A DNA stretch of 64,000 bases from Novosphingobium rosa NBRC 15208 (GTDB taxonomy: Bacteria; Pseudomonadota; Alphaproteobacteria; Sphingomonadales; Sphingomonadaceae), in contig NZ_BCZE01000001.1 of NCBI RefSeq assembly GCF_001598555.1, positions 62,001 to 126,000 on the forward strand. Reading direction: 5' to 3'. Positions 54,766 through 63,503 of this stretch are shown piece by piece. Position numbers and translations under genes: made by a program. Within the stretch, counting starts at the first letter, position 1. Every line of letters begins with the position of its first letter. The notes below the pieces were generated by a model. The model had not been told where the DNA came from. It saw nothing but the letters and a program-made list of their open reading frames with translations, and ran no database searches.

Positions 54766-55650
54766 TTACTGCGTGTACATGCTGCGCAGGCGCGTCAGAT
54801 CGGCCTTCGACAGGCCCATCTCGTCGCGCAGATAGCCGTCCGCGCCGCCGGGGTGCTGGTCGATCACCTTGAAGGCCGCTTCGATATAGCTGCGATCGGC
54901 GGCCATCATGGCGCGCAGCACCTCGGGCGGCATCTTGGCCATGGCGGCAAGGCTGGGGTTGTTGGTCCTGGTGCCGGCATGCATCATCTTGCTGCCATCC
55001 AGATAACGGTTGGTGAGCAGATAATCCTCGATCACCGTCTCGCGCGGCACGCCCAGCGATGTCAGCACCAGCGCCGCGGCGATGCCGGTACGGTCCTTGC
55101 CCGCCGTGCAGTTGAAAGCCAGCGGCACGCGATGCGCCAGCAATTCGCCGAACATGCGGCGGAACTGGCCGTTGAACTGGGTCAGCATCATCGGATAGCT
55201 GGTGGCCATGGCGGCGCGGCCCTCTTCCGCCGTCCAATGGGCCATGTCGCCCTTGGGCAGGCTCTGCGCCATGTCGAGATGGTAGTCGTCGCTCAGCACC
55301 TTGGGGGCGTGGGCGGCGGGCCAGTTCACCGGCTCGGCGGCGCGCTCGCCGGTGTCGCGGAAATCGCAGACCACACGGATACCGCGCTTTTCGAGATAGG
55401 TGTAATCGGCAGGCGTCAGCCCGGCCATCGCGCCCGAGCGGAACAGCACGCCCCATTTGACGGTGCGCCCGTCCTGCGTGCGATAACCGCCCAGATCGCG
55501 GAAATTGCGCCCGCCCTGCAGCGGCAGCAGGCGCTGATGCGCGGCGCTCTCCACCTTGGCAGCGGGCTGGGCCAGCGCCTGAGGCGCCAGCGCGGGCGAA
55601 GCAACCAGCGCCAGCGCGCCCAGCAGCGTCAAAGCATTACGATAGATCAT
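54766..55650 (-). CDS. Exported tyrosine/dual-specificity protein phosphatase (LipA-like)
   Basis: This 294-residue protein has a signal peptide (LLGALALVASPALAP) and the conserved GGRNFRDLGGYRTQDGRTVKWGVLFRSG (landmark NFRDLGGY) of Tyr_phosphatase_3 enzymes. The P-loop CTAGKDRTG contains nucleophile Cys181 and Arg187. Relatives include LipA and other phosphoinositide- or tyrosine-directed phosphatases; here it acts in the periplasm or outside. It lies 24 bases downstream of a TonB-dependent receptor gene and is likely co-transcribed, which suggests a function connected to the imported ligand. Confidence 0.9.
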   Translation of the reverse strand: MIYRNALTLLGALALVASPALAPQALAQPAAKVESAAHQRLLPLQGGRNFRDLGGYRTQDGRTVKWGVLFRSGAMAGLTPADYTYLEKRGIRVVCDFRDTGERAAEPVNWPAAHAPKVLSDDYHLDMAQSLPKGDMAHWTAEEGRAAMATSYPMMLTQFNGQFRRMFGELLAHRVPLAFNCTAGKDRTGIAAALVLTSLGVPRETVIEDYLLTNRYLDGSKMMHAGTRTNNPSLAAMAKMPPEVLRAMMAADRSYIEAAFKVIDQHPGGADGYLRDEMGLSKADLTRLRSMYTQ

Positions 55651-55674
55651 GGATCATCTCCTCAGCGAAGGATT

Positions 55675-58026
55675 TCAGAACTTGACGTTGGCTTCAAGGC
55701 CGTAGGTGCGCGCCTCATTGAACATGCCATAGGTGCCCAGATACTGGCTGTAGGCCTTGTAGAAGACATGCTGCTCATTGAGCAGATTGCGCGCCCAGGC
55801 CGAGATCGTCAGCCGCGCACCGCTGCCCGCCATGGCGATATCGGCCAACGCCAGACGACCGTTCATGATAAAGCTGGGATCGCCCTTGGGCTGGATGGCG
55901 GGCGCCGGATCGTTGGCGCTGACATAGAAGCCATTGTCGTAATTGGCGTCGAGATGCAGGCGCAGCTTCGCGCCCCGCAGCGGCATCTCATAATCCAGCG
56001 AGCCGCTGGCCGACTGGGTGGGCGTGTAGACCGGATAGATCTTCACCGGCGTGGAATTGATGACCGAAACGCCGCCCGACACCACCGGATAGGGGTTGGC
56101 GGTGTTGGGAATGTCGACATGGTTGTAGGCATAGCTGGCATTCAGCGTCAGCCCCGGCAGCGGGTTGAGCGTCAGCTCCGCTTCCACGCCGCGCAGATGG
56201 CCGGTGCCGGGCGCATTGGTGGTTTCCAGCGTGGTGCGGTTGCTGTTCTGCAGCACGCCATTCACATATTGCAGATAGCTGGCCGAGAAATCGACCTGCA
56301 CATTCTTGTAGGTGCCGACATAGCCCGCCAGATTGAAGCGCGCGCGGTGGTTCCAGAACTCGGTCTTGGCGCCGATCTCGAACATGGAGACGGTTTCGGG
56401 ATTGAAGGGCGCATAGGTCAGCGAGCGCGAATTGGCCCCGCCCGACTTGTAGCCCGTGCTCCACTTGCCATAGAGATGCACGTCGCGCGTGGCATCCACC
56501 GCCAGATTGATCATCGGATCGACCCGCGACCATGAGGCATTGAGATTGACCGGCGCCACCACGCCCGACACGCTGACCGGCGTGGCGCCGTTGATGGTGA
56601 AGAGCTGGCCCACCTTCTTGTCATTGCTGTAACGCAGACCACCGGTCACATGCAGAATGTCACCCGCGACGGCGGGCGTGTAGGTCGCCTGGGCATAGGC
56701 GCCGTAGCTGTCGGTCTTCACATGGCTGGCGCGGTCGATGGTGACGGTGTTGTAATCAACCGACAGCACCGTGGCCGACGTGCCATTCGCGTTCCACTGC
56801 ATGGTGTTGGGGGCCTGCGCATTGTCCTGCACGCGCTCTTCGTAGAACAGGGCGCCGGCGGCGAATTTCAGGCGGGGCGTCTCGCCGATGATCTGCAGCT
56901 CTTCGCTGGCCTGATTCTGGCGGAACTGGGCAAGGCTGGCGCGGCTGAAGGTACCGCTGGGGCTGTAGACCGAGAGATTGGCCGAGCCATTGTCATACTG
57001 CGACTGGGTCAGTTCGCGATAGGCACTGATCGATTTGAGCGTCAGATGCGGCTGCACCTGCCAGTCCAGCGTCAGGCGATGGCCGCTGGTCTTGCCCACG
57101 CTGGGCAGTTCCGGCACGCCCACCGTGGCGACCGAGGCACGCCTGGGCTGCAGCGGCTGATCGGGCGCGCGGGCCAGAGAGCCCGCCGAAAGCGCCTGCA
57201 CATAGGCCGAGGTGGAGGCATCATAGGAGGTGTCATAGGAATAATCGGCGCTGAAGTTGGGCGCAGGCTTCCACAGGGCCTCGGCATGCAGGCCGCGCTT
57301 GTCATAGGCGCCGAAATCCGAAGCGCCGGCCAGCGGGTTCTTCACCAGCCCGTCGCGATGGGCGATCACGCCATCGACCTTCACGCTGACATTGTGGAAT
57401 TCGGGCAGATCGATGTGGGTTTCGGCCTTGTAGCTGCCGTAATTGCCCGCGCCCACCGTGGTGTTCATCGCGAATTTGCCGCTGGGCTTCTTGGTGGTGA
57501 TGCTCACCGCGCCGCCTTCGGTGTTGCGGCCGAAGAGCGTGCCCTGCGGGCCTTTGAGCACCTCGATGCTGTCCACATCGAACATGGCGGTGCCGAGACC
57601 TTGGGCGCGGCCCATATAGACGCCGTCGATGTAGATGCCCACGCCCTGGTCGCGGGCGGGCTGGTTGCTGTCCGACAGCACGCCGATGCCGCGAATGTTG
57701 AGGATCAGCGCCGAAGGACGCGCGAAGAAGGGCGCGACGCGCAGCGAGGGGATCGCCCCGTCGCCCAGATCGAGCAGCGAGGTAACATGGCGGTTGGCCA
57801 GATCGTCAGCCTTGAGCACCGAGATCGAGATCGGCGTCTTCTGCAGGCTCTCGGGGCGCTTTTCGGCGGTGACGACGATATCGGTCAGGCCCTGATCGGC
57901 ATCGGCTGCGGCGGCGGCCGGGGCGGCAGGCTCTGCAGCATGCGCGGCGGCGGGCATGGCACAGAGCGCCAGCGCAAGCGCGGTGGAGGTCGGTAACAGG
58001 CGGCTGACGTGACGATGGGCGAGCAT
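55675..58026 (-). CDS. TonB-dependent receptor
   Basis: This 783-residue protein has a signal peptide (SRLLPTSTALALALCAMPAAAHA), a TonB-box-like LTDIVVTAEKRPE near residue 48, a plug domain with NIRGIGVLSDSN and VEVLKGPQGTLFGRNTEGGAVSITT (core IEVLKGPQGTLFGRNT), and a barrel ending LEANVKF. The KGPQGTLFGRNTxGGAV motif is characteristic of sphingomonad and Caulobacter receptors for oligosaccharides, vitamins or phenolics. No SusD partner is present. ATG 58026 is preceded by GAGGGA about five bases away. The neighbouring tyrosine phosphatase is probably in the same operon. Confidence 0.93.
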   Translation of the reverse strand: MLAHRHVSRLLPTSTALALALCAMPAAAHAAEPAAPAAAAADADQGLTDIVVTAEKRPESLQKTPISISVLKADDLANRHVTSLLDLGDGAIPSLRVAPFFARPSALILNIRGIGVLSDSNQPARDQGVGIYIDGVYMGRAQGLGTAMFDVDSIEVLKGPQGTLFGRNTEGGAVSITTKKPSGKFAMNTTVGAGNYGSYKAETHIDLPEFHNVSVKVDGVIAHRDGLVKNPLAGASDFGAYDKRGLHAEALWKPAPNFSADYSYDTSYDASTSAYVQALSAGSLARAPDQPLQPRRASVATVGVPELPSVGKTSGHRLTLDWQVQPHLTLKSISAYRELTQSQYDNGSANLSVYSPSGTFSRASLAQFRQNQASEELQIIGETPRLKFAAGALFYEERVQDNAQAPNTMQWNANGTSATVLSVDYNTVTIDRASHVKTDSYGAYAQATYTPAVAGDILHVTGGLRYSNDKKVGQLFTINGATPVSVSGVVAPVNLNASWSRVDPMINLAVDATRDVHLYGKWSTGYKSGGANSRSLTYAPFNPETVSMFEIGAKTEFWNHRARFNLAGYVGTYKNVQVDFSASYLQYVNGVLQNSNRTTLETTNAPGTGHLRGVEAELTLNPLPGLTLNASYAYNHVDIPNTANPYPVVSGGVSVINSTPVKIYPVYTPTQSASGSLDYEMPLRGAKLRLHLDANYDNGFYVSANDPAPAIQPKGDPSFIMNGRLALADIAMAGSGARLTISAWARNLLNEQHVFYKAYSQYLGTYGMFNEARTYGLEANVKF

Positions 58027-58542
58027 ATGTATCCCTCATGGCGACCGGTTGCGGGAAGGTCTCCTCCCGTCGATTCGCAGCCCCAAATGGAACGTTTGTA
58101 TTTCAACCTTGTGACGGTTGCCGCACAGGCTGGAACATCTGTATTCAGCTTGGTCATGTGCAAGGGAGGCGGCATGCGGCGCCAGTACGCCCAGCTTGAG
58201 GCTTCACGCCTCGCTGTTCCGGAATGCATGCGCAATACCGATAAAATTATCGATACATCAATCTATTATCGCGTCACGATGACTTACAGGCCGTAACGAA
58301 AGAGGGCGCTGCTGCGGCACCCAGATCGGGCAGAAATTTCGCCATCTGCGCTCGCACCCCGCGTAGCAACACGGGCATGCCACTCCAAAATCCCTGCTGC
58401 CGTGCCGCTGCTATGGAACAGATGTTTCTCAAGGGAAGCCGCGAGACGGCGCGTGATGCTGCATTGGAACGCTTGTCTGGCCTCGATATCAGTGCGCCCC
58501 AACCTCACGTTCGGGCATGACTGGCGCAGGATATGCCACGTC
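58027..58542. other. 516-base intergenic region
   Basis: No persuasive gene is visible. A possible 35-codon plus-strand frame (58413-58520, MEQMFLKGSRETARDAALE...) has no ribosome-binding site. An AT-rich part (58235-58275) contains the palindrome CGATAA-AA-TTATCG (58239-58252) and may hold the receptor promoter. The end of the diiron-protein gene adjoins at 58543. Confidence 0.4.
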
Positions 58543-59358
58543 TTACGCCCCTGCCCCGACCGGCGCCGCGCGGGCGACCAGCCTGTCCAGATAGCGTTCT
58601 GACGTATAGAGCGCGACCGCCAGCCCCCGCGCAATCGCCGCCTTCAGCGCGGGATTGGCGGCGATTGCGGGGGCGATCACCTCCTCGATCCATTCGCGGG
58701 CGTGGTCCTCGTCGCAGGTCATATGGAGGTCGACGAATTCCCTGTCGTGATCGTCGAAGCCAAGGCGGCGAAGGCCCCTGTTCATCCCGGCAAGCCGGTA
58801 AAGCGCGACCGCCTCGGTCATGTAAAGCGCGCCGACAAGCGCCCATGGGGCGCGGTAGAAGCCATGGTAGAAGATCAGCGTGCGCTCGGCGAGTTCGGGA
58901 TAATCTTCAAGGCGCAGACCATCGCCGGCCCGCGCCTTCAGCGCCATCATCAGGCGGCGCATCAGATCGGCGTGAGGGACGGGATGCTGCTCATCCGCAA
59001 TGTTGCGTTGAAGCGCATCGCGGGCGGTCTGCAGAAACTGCACCTCCAGCGCCCGGGCGGCCAACGGAAGGAAAGCCGGAAAATGCCTGTTTTCCAGCAT
59101 AAAACCGGCGAATTCCTCCACCGATACACGATCGGCCAGCAGATGATACCAGCCATGACGATGCGCGGGGTGATCGAGCACCAACTGTGTCCAGCGCTCC
59201 ACCGGTTCATCCTGCAACCTCGCAGCGAGGGGAGCGGCGCGGTCCAGCGCATCGCACCACCATGCCTGCAACCCTGTGGCATCCCCGGCGCTTAACGCCC
59301 CTTGCGGAAAAGCGGCGGCGCAACGGGCCAGAAGATCGCTCAGGGGGATGGCGCGCAT
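58543..59358 (-). CDS. Heme-oxygenase-like diiron oxidase (HDO/iron-containing redox enzyme family)
   Basis: This 271-residue helical protein has spaced metal-ligand candidates on separate helices: ADEQHPVPHADLM (Glu113, His119), YMTEAVALYR (Glu172) and FVDLHMTCDEDHAREW (His202, Asp206, His209). This E-H-E-H-D-H pattern is typical of the HDO superfamily, which includes UndA and BesC-like enzymes that oxidatively fragment or N-oxygenate small metabolites using two iron atoms and O2. ATG 59358 has AGGAG eight bases upstream and overlaps the P450 stop by 19 bases; the long upstream frame is out of frame with the P450 gene and is spurious. It is the last gene of a four-gene oxidative operon. Confidence 0.75.
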   Translation of the reverse strand: MRAIPLSDLLARCAAAFPQGALSAGDATGLQAWWCDALDRAAPLAARLQDEPVERWTQLVLDHPAHRHGWYHLLADRVSVEEFAGFMLENRHFPAFLPLAARALEVQFLQTARDALQRNIADEQHPVPHADLMRRLMMALKARAGDGLRLEDYPELAERTLIFYHGFYRAPWALVGALYMTEAVALYRLAGMNRGLRRLGFDDHDREFVDLHMTCDEDHAREWIEEVIAPAIAANPALKAAIARGLAVALYTSERYLDRLVARAAPVGAGA

Positions 59359-60731
59359 CGGGTTTCTCCTGCGGGATGTGCCTGATGGAAGGGACAGCGC
59401 TGCGCCCCCTCGAAATGGTGTGTGGCAAGGCCCTCGCGCCTTGCGTGAAGCACCATGATGGTGCCCAGAACCAGCTGCTTCATGCCCCGCCCCACATCCT
59501 CCCAATGGTCGCGGATACGCAGCCATGCCAGCAGCAGCCCCACCGCGCGCGCCGGAACCGGCCGGGCGCGAGGCACCAGAATGCAAGGCCCGCGATGCGG
59601 GATCGGGCGCGTATGGCTCACCGAACTCTCGCAGCGAAAGCGCTCCAGCAGAGCGCGGGCAGCGGAGCGCATGGTGACCAGCGCGATGGCATGGGCCGGG
59701 CAAGGCCGGTTCTCGTTCACGCCGAAAGGAATATAGGTCTGGTTATGCCCGGCGATCCCTTCCCAGCGATCAGGATCGAAACGGTCGGGGTCGATAAAGC
59801 CGCTGCGCTGGTAATCGGCATAGTTGAAGCACAGCACCGACCCTGTGGGCAGTGTCCGGCCCGCCACATCGATGGGCGCCTGCGTGATGCGATGGGCGAT
59901 GCCGAACAGCGGGAATTGCCTCAAGGTTTCGGCGATCACGCGGTCCAGCAGGCGGTCATCGTCCAGCCCGGACAGCACCCGCGCCTGCACCGCAGGATGC
60001 CGCGCCAGCGCCAGCATCAGATGCGTCATCGCTTCCGACATTTGCACCACGGCGGTGTTGAAGAACACACCTTGCAGATAAAGCGCCTGCTCCTTCAGCG
60101 TCAGCGTCACCGGCAGGCGACCGATCAGCGCGCCCTCCCGCAGGCGCTGTTCCAGCCATGCGGTCAGGGCTTCACGGCGGCGCATATGGCGCAGGCCCGA
60201 TCCCTTGAGGGCGGTGACCACATCGTCGGCATGGCCCACGATCAGGTCGCGCACCGCGGGCGGGCAAGGCTTGCCGAACACCAGTTCGTGGTAGAAACTC
60301 GCCCAGACCGGCATCATCAGATCGCGCAGGCGGATCAGATGCAGATCGTCCCGCCCCTCATCCAGCACCTGCCGCATCGAGCGCGCCGCCAGATCGCCAG
60401 CCTTGTCCTTGCGCATGGCGAGGAAGCGCCGCGTCGCCTCCGCCACATCCTCATAGCGCTGGCCCGGTTCCAGATGCTCCTGGTGAACATCGGCCCCGGG
60501 CGAGAGCCAGTACCAGAACAGATCCGACAGAGCCGCCCCCTTGCTGCGTCCACTGGCCGCGGGATGAGCATAAAGCGCGCGAAACTGGCTGACCGGCACC
60601 AGAGGCCCGGGCACGGCGATGCCTTCCTCACCATTGACCCGCGTAAACACCCAGCCGCGCAGGCGAATGATGGCGGGCGGCAGCCAATAGGGCAGGCCGA
60701 TCAGCAGCAGGGCAAGGCCCAGCCAGATCAT
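59340..60731 (-). CDS. Cytochrome P450, membrane-anchored and atypical
   Basis: This 463-residue protein starts with a hydrophobic anchor (residues 1-22) and a proline-rich hinge. The K-helix ExxR is Glu268 to Arg271, and the heme loop is PFGVNENRPCPAHAIA with Cys344 as probable ligand. The loop lacks the usual Gly and His of FGxGxHxCxG and is one residue longer. The I-helix (GVFFNTAVVQMSEAM, residues 221-235) lacks the normal acid-alcohol pair AGxxT. A C-terminal tail of about 80 residues is Arg-rich. ATG 60731 overlaps the upstream stop (ATGA). It may carry out unusual chemistry or use peroxide. Confidence 0.82.
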   Translation of the reverse strand: MIWLGLALLLIGLPYWLPPAIIRLRGWVFTRVNGEEGIAVPGPLVPVSQFRALYAHPAASGRSKGAALSDLFWYWLSPGADVHQEHLEPGQRYEDVAEATRRFLAMRKDKAGDLAARSMRQVLDEGRDDLHLIRLRDLMMPVWASFYHELVFGKPCPPAVRDLIVGHADDVVTALKGSGLRHMRRREALTAWLEQRLREGALIGRLPVTLTLKEQALYLQGVFFNTAVVQMSEAMTHLMLALARHPAVQARVLSGLDDDRLLDRVIAETLRQFPLFGIAHRITQAPIDVAGRTLPTGSVLCFNYADYQRSGFIDPDRFDPDRWEGIAGHNQTYIPFGVNENRPCPAHAIALVTMRSAARALLERFRCESSVSHTRPIPHRGPCILVPRARPVPARAVGLLLAWLRIRDHWEDVGRGMKQLVLGTIMVLHARREGLATHHFEGAQRCPFHQAHPAGETRCAPSP

Positions 60732-61780
60732 GACCACGCTTCCCGCAGCAGCAGCGAGGGATCGAGATCGGCAGGCGAACCACAGCCGCACAGTGTCAAC
60801 GTGTGCCTCAGATCGTCCTGCAAAGCGTCCAGCAGAGCCGCCACACCCGCCGCGCCGCCCGCCGCCAGAGCCCAGATCACCGGGCGCCCGATGGCCACAA
60901 CATCGGCCCCCAGCGCCAGCGCTTTCACGATATCGGCGGCTCGCCTGATCCCACCGTCAAAGACGATGGGCACCTGCCCCGCGACCTCCTGCGCGATGGC
61001 GGGCAGCAGGCTGAGCGTCGGCGCCACGCCATCCAGCTGCCGCCCGCCATGGTTGGAAACGTAAATCCCATCCACCCCATGCTCGATGGCGAGCCGCGCA
61101 TCGTGTGGATGCATGATGCCTTTGAGCAATATCGGCAGCCCCGTGCGTGCCCGCAGCCATTCGATATCGTGCCATGAAAGCGTGGGCGAAAAGGCGATCT
61201 GACGCGGCGGCGCACCGGGGGCTTCCCGCATGTTCTCGCAGGCAAAGCCGGATGGCAGATCGGTGAAATCATGAACCTGATCCCGCTTCCTGCGCCCGAA
61301 AACAGGGGAATCCACCGTCACCACCAGCGCCGGGCATCCGGCGGCCTCGGCGCGGCGGATCAGAGTTTCGGTCAAGCCAAGGTCGGGCTGGATATAGAGC
61401 TGAAACCAAGGGCACACGCCCGAAGCCACCGCGACCGCTTCAATCGCCTCGGTGGCGGCAAGGCTGAGGATCATCGGAATGCCCGCCTTCGCCGCCGCCC
61501 ATGCCGTGCCGCTCTCGCCATCGGCATGGGCGAGGCGGTGGAAGGCCGTAGGCGCGATCACCAAAGGCATCGACATCGGCTGGCCCAGCAAACCGCCCGT
61601 CAGATCGGGCACGCCCGCGCCTCTCAACACGCGGGGCGCAAGGCTGTAGGCGCGATAGGCGCGCTCATTGGCCTGCAACGTCCATTCCTCGCCCGCGCCG
61701 CCCGCAACATAGTCGTAGATGGCCGGATCGAGGCGGCCACGGGCTTGCGCCTCCAGCGCGGCGATGTCGAGAGCGGCCAT
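60728..61780 (-). CDS. FMN-dependent alpha-hydroxy-acid oxidase/dehydrogenase
   Basis: This 350-residue (alpha/beta)8 enzyme has the family landmarks YDYVAGGAGEEWTLQANERAY near the N-terminus, PILLKGIMHPHDA (Lys), VSNHGGRQLDG (catalytic His and Arg) and DGGIRRAADIVKALALGADVVAIGRP for FMN phosphate binding. It oxidises a 2-hydroxy acid (for example lactate, mandelate or a larger acid) to a 2-keto acid or, with oxygen, decarboxylates it. It follows the flavoprotein gene after 11 bases and overlaps the P450 gene by four bases, so the enzyme probably acts in the same pathway. Confidence 0.92.
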   Translation of the reverse strand: MAALDIAALEAQARGRLDPAIYDYVAGGAGEEWTLQANERAYRAYSLAPRVLRGAGVPDLTGGLLGQPMSMPLVIAPTAFHRLAHADGESGTAWAAAKAGIPMILSLAATEAIEAVAVASGVCPWFQLYIQPDLGLTETLIRRAEAAGCPALVVTVDSPVFGRRKRDQVHDFTDLPSGFACENMREAPGAPPRQIAFSPTLSWHDIEWLRARTGLPILLKGIMHPHDARLAIEHGVDGIYVSNHGGRQLDGVAPTLSLLPAIAQEVAGQVPIVFDGGIRRAADIVKALALGADVVAIGRPVIWALAAGGAAGVAALLDALQDDLRHTLTLCGCGSPADLDPSLLLREAWS

Positions 61781-61791
61781 CGCGGCCTCCC

Positions 61792-63351
61792 TCAGACCGC
61801 CACCTCGGCGGGGGTGAGCATGCGTTTGAAGAAAGCCTCAAGCGGCTCGCGGTGATGCGGCCACACCCAGTCATTCTCAAGGTTTTCAGTGACGTGATGG
61901 GTGGCCAGCAGCGCGCCATCCTGCCACGCCCGCACCACGGGATGGAGATATTGCCCCTGCGCCGCCCGCTCGGGATCGTTCTGGGCGATGCGGGTGACGT
62001 TGAGGTCGAACGGGTCGACCTTGTCGTGATCGGGCCCATATTCCAGCGTGATGGTGAAATGCATGACATCGCCCGCCAGAGCGCCATCGGCCACCAGATC
62101 CATCGGCATTTCCTCACAATAGCAAGCACTGCCATCAGGCAGGATGCGGATCACATCGCCCAGAAAGCCGAACTGCTGCCACAGCGCCGAGCTGCGGTTG
62201 ACGCGGGCGATCACCGCCTCCATCAGCACATCGGCTTCGGGTTCCAGCACCTCATGCGGCCATGCCACGCCGTGATAGCGCTCCTCCAGCACCCGGCTCA
62301 GCGCGCGAACCGCATAGCGGAAACCATGAATGAAGCCGCTGGTGGATTTTTTGAAATCGCGCATCTGGGTCAGCGTGCCCGCGAAATAGAGGCCGGGCAC
62401 ATTGGTGGATTCCCATGCAGGCGTCTGCTCGGGGAAGCGGTCCTTGATGACCAGTTTGGGGCGGATGGCGGGGTCAAAGATATCGGCGTCGAAGCGGAAT
62501 CCGGTGCAACCGATCACGCGATCATAGCGCAGATCCTTCAGCACCTCGTTCACGCGGCTGAAACTGACTGTGACGGTGTAGCCGGACTCCTCCTTCGCGA
62601 TGTTGACGATCTCGCCATCGAGCAGCGCATTCTGCGATTTCAGCTGATAACTGTCGAGCAGATTGTTGTTCACCGCCCGCAGATGGCCCACGAAATGCGT
62701 CTTCCACGCAAACCGGATCGGGCTGGGCCCCGCGACATGGATGACAGCGGCGGTTTCCATCAGATTATCAGCGGTTTCGAAGGCGGAATTGGCCTTGCCG
62801 ATGATCAGCACGCGCTGGTTGGTGAAATCCTCGGGATCGACGGAAACGTCTGCATATTGCTCGATGCTCTCGATGCCGGGGATCGGCGGGATATAGGGCT
62901 TTGATACGCCCGTGGCGATGATCAGGCGTTTGGCCCGCCAGCTTTTGCCCTGTTCATCGGTGGCGATAAAGTCGCCGCTCTCGTCCTGCCGGGTGATATG
63001 GGTGATGCGCGTGTCATAGGCGACATTCAGCCCCAGTTTCTCTGCATAATCGGCCAGATAGCGCACCAGCACATCGGCAGGTGGGAAATAGCGCGGCGAA
63101 TAGCGGGTGAAGAGCAGGTCCGGATCGTCGCTGAGCAGCGAATTCCAGTCCATGCGCAGATTGTGCTCGGGGTCGCTGCTGCCGGTATGCACCTTGTTGA
63201 TGGAGATCAGCTTGCGGTGGCGGGGATAGCTCTGGAAGAATTGGCCCGGCGTGGGCCCGGCCTCGAGAATCTGATAATCGCGCCCGGCGCGCTGGAGGTG
63301 ATAACCCAGTTGCAGACCAGCAGGCCCGGCACCAATGATCAGATACTCCAC
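61792..63351 (-). CDS. FOXRED2-like FAD-dependent oxidoreductase/monooxygenase
   Basis: This 519-residue protein begins VEYLIIGAGPAGLQLGYHL (FAD-binding GxGxxG). It then shows AGRDYQILEAGPTPGQFFQSYPRHRKLISINKVHTG (landmarks YPRHRKLISINK), a FOXRED2-type signature, and a second nucleotide motif VLIIGKANSAFETADNL. A C-terminal beta-rich domain of about 150 residues follows. The family is flavin-containing, and in eukaryotes FOXRED2 acts in the endoplasmic reticulum; the bacterial role is unknown. GTG 63351 is preceded by GGAGG at seven-base spacing and is better than the longer ATG frame. First gene of the oxidative operon. Confidence 0.83.
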   Translation of the reverse strand: MEYLIIGAGPAGLQLGYHLQRAGRDYQILEAGPTPGQFFQSYPRHRKLISINKVHTGSSDPEHNLRMDWNSLLSDDPDLLFTRYSPRYFPPADVLVRYLADYAEKLGLNVAYDTRITHITRQDESGDFIATDEQGKSWRAKRLIIATGVSKPYIPPIPGIESIEQYADVSVDPEDFTNQRVLIIGKANSAFETADNLMETAAVIHVAGPSPIRFAWKTHFVGHLRAVNNNLLDSYQLKSQNALLDGEIVNIAKEESGYTVTVSFSRVNEVLKDLRYDRVIGCTGFRFDADIFDPAIRPKLVIKDRFPEQTPAWESTNVPGLYFAGTLTQMRDFKKSTSGFIHGFRYAVRALSRVLEERYHGVAWPHEVLEPEADVLMEAVIARVNRSSALWQQFGFLGDVIRILPDGSACYCEEMPMDLVADGALAGDVMHFTITLEYGPDHDKVDPFDLNVTRIAQNDPERAAQGQYLHPVVRAWQDGALLATHHVTENLENDWVWPHHREPLEAFFKRMLTPAEVAV

Positions 63352-63503
63352 AAGAATCCTCCAGCCTGCATCGACATCCGGTTTCCCTGCCAACGCGGCA
63401 AAGGGACAACCGGGCATCATGCGGCACCGCGAAATCGATGGAGCGGCATCTGGTTACGGCAAAATTCCCGAAGGCATGGAACAGGCCCCCTTCCCGCCCG
63501 CCT

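Noticed and set aside
54565..56535. 656-codon plus-strand frame opposite the phosphatase and receptor
   Set aside because: It is antisense to two genes with clear signal peptides and motifs; its composition is Arg- and His-rich.
58009..58296. 95-codon plus-strand frame over the receptor start
   Set aside because: It overlaps the start of the receptor on the other strand, has no ribosome-binding site and contains no recognisable domain.
58413..58520. Possible 35-codon ORF in the large intergenic region
   Set aside because: No ribosome-binding site, no conservation clue, and flanking sequence shows no codon bias. It could be random.
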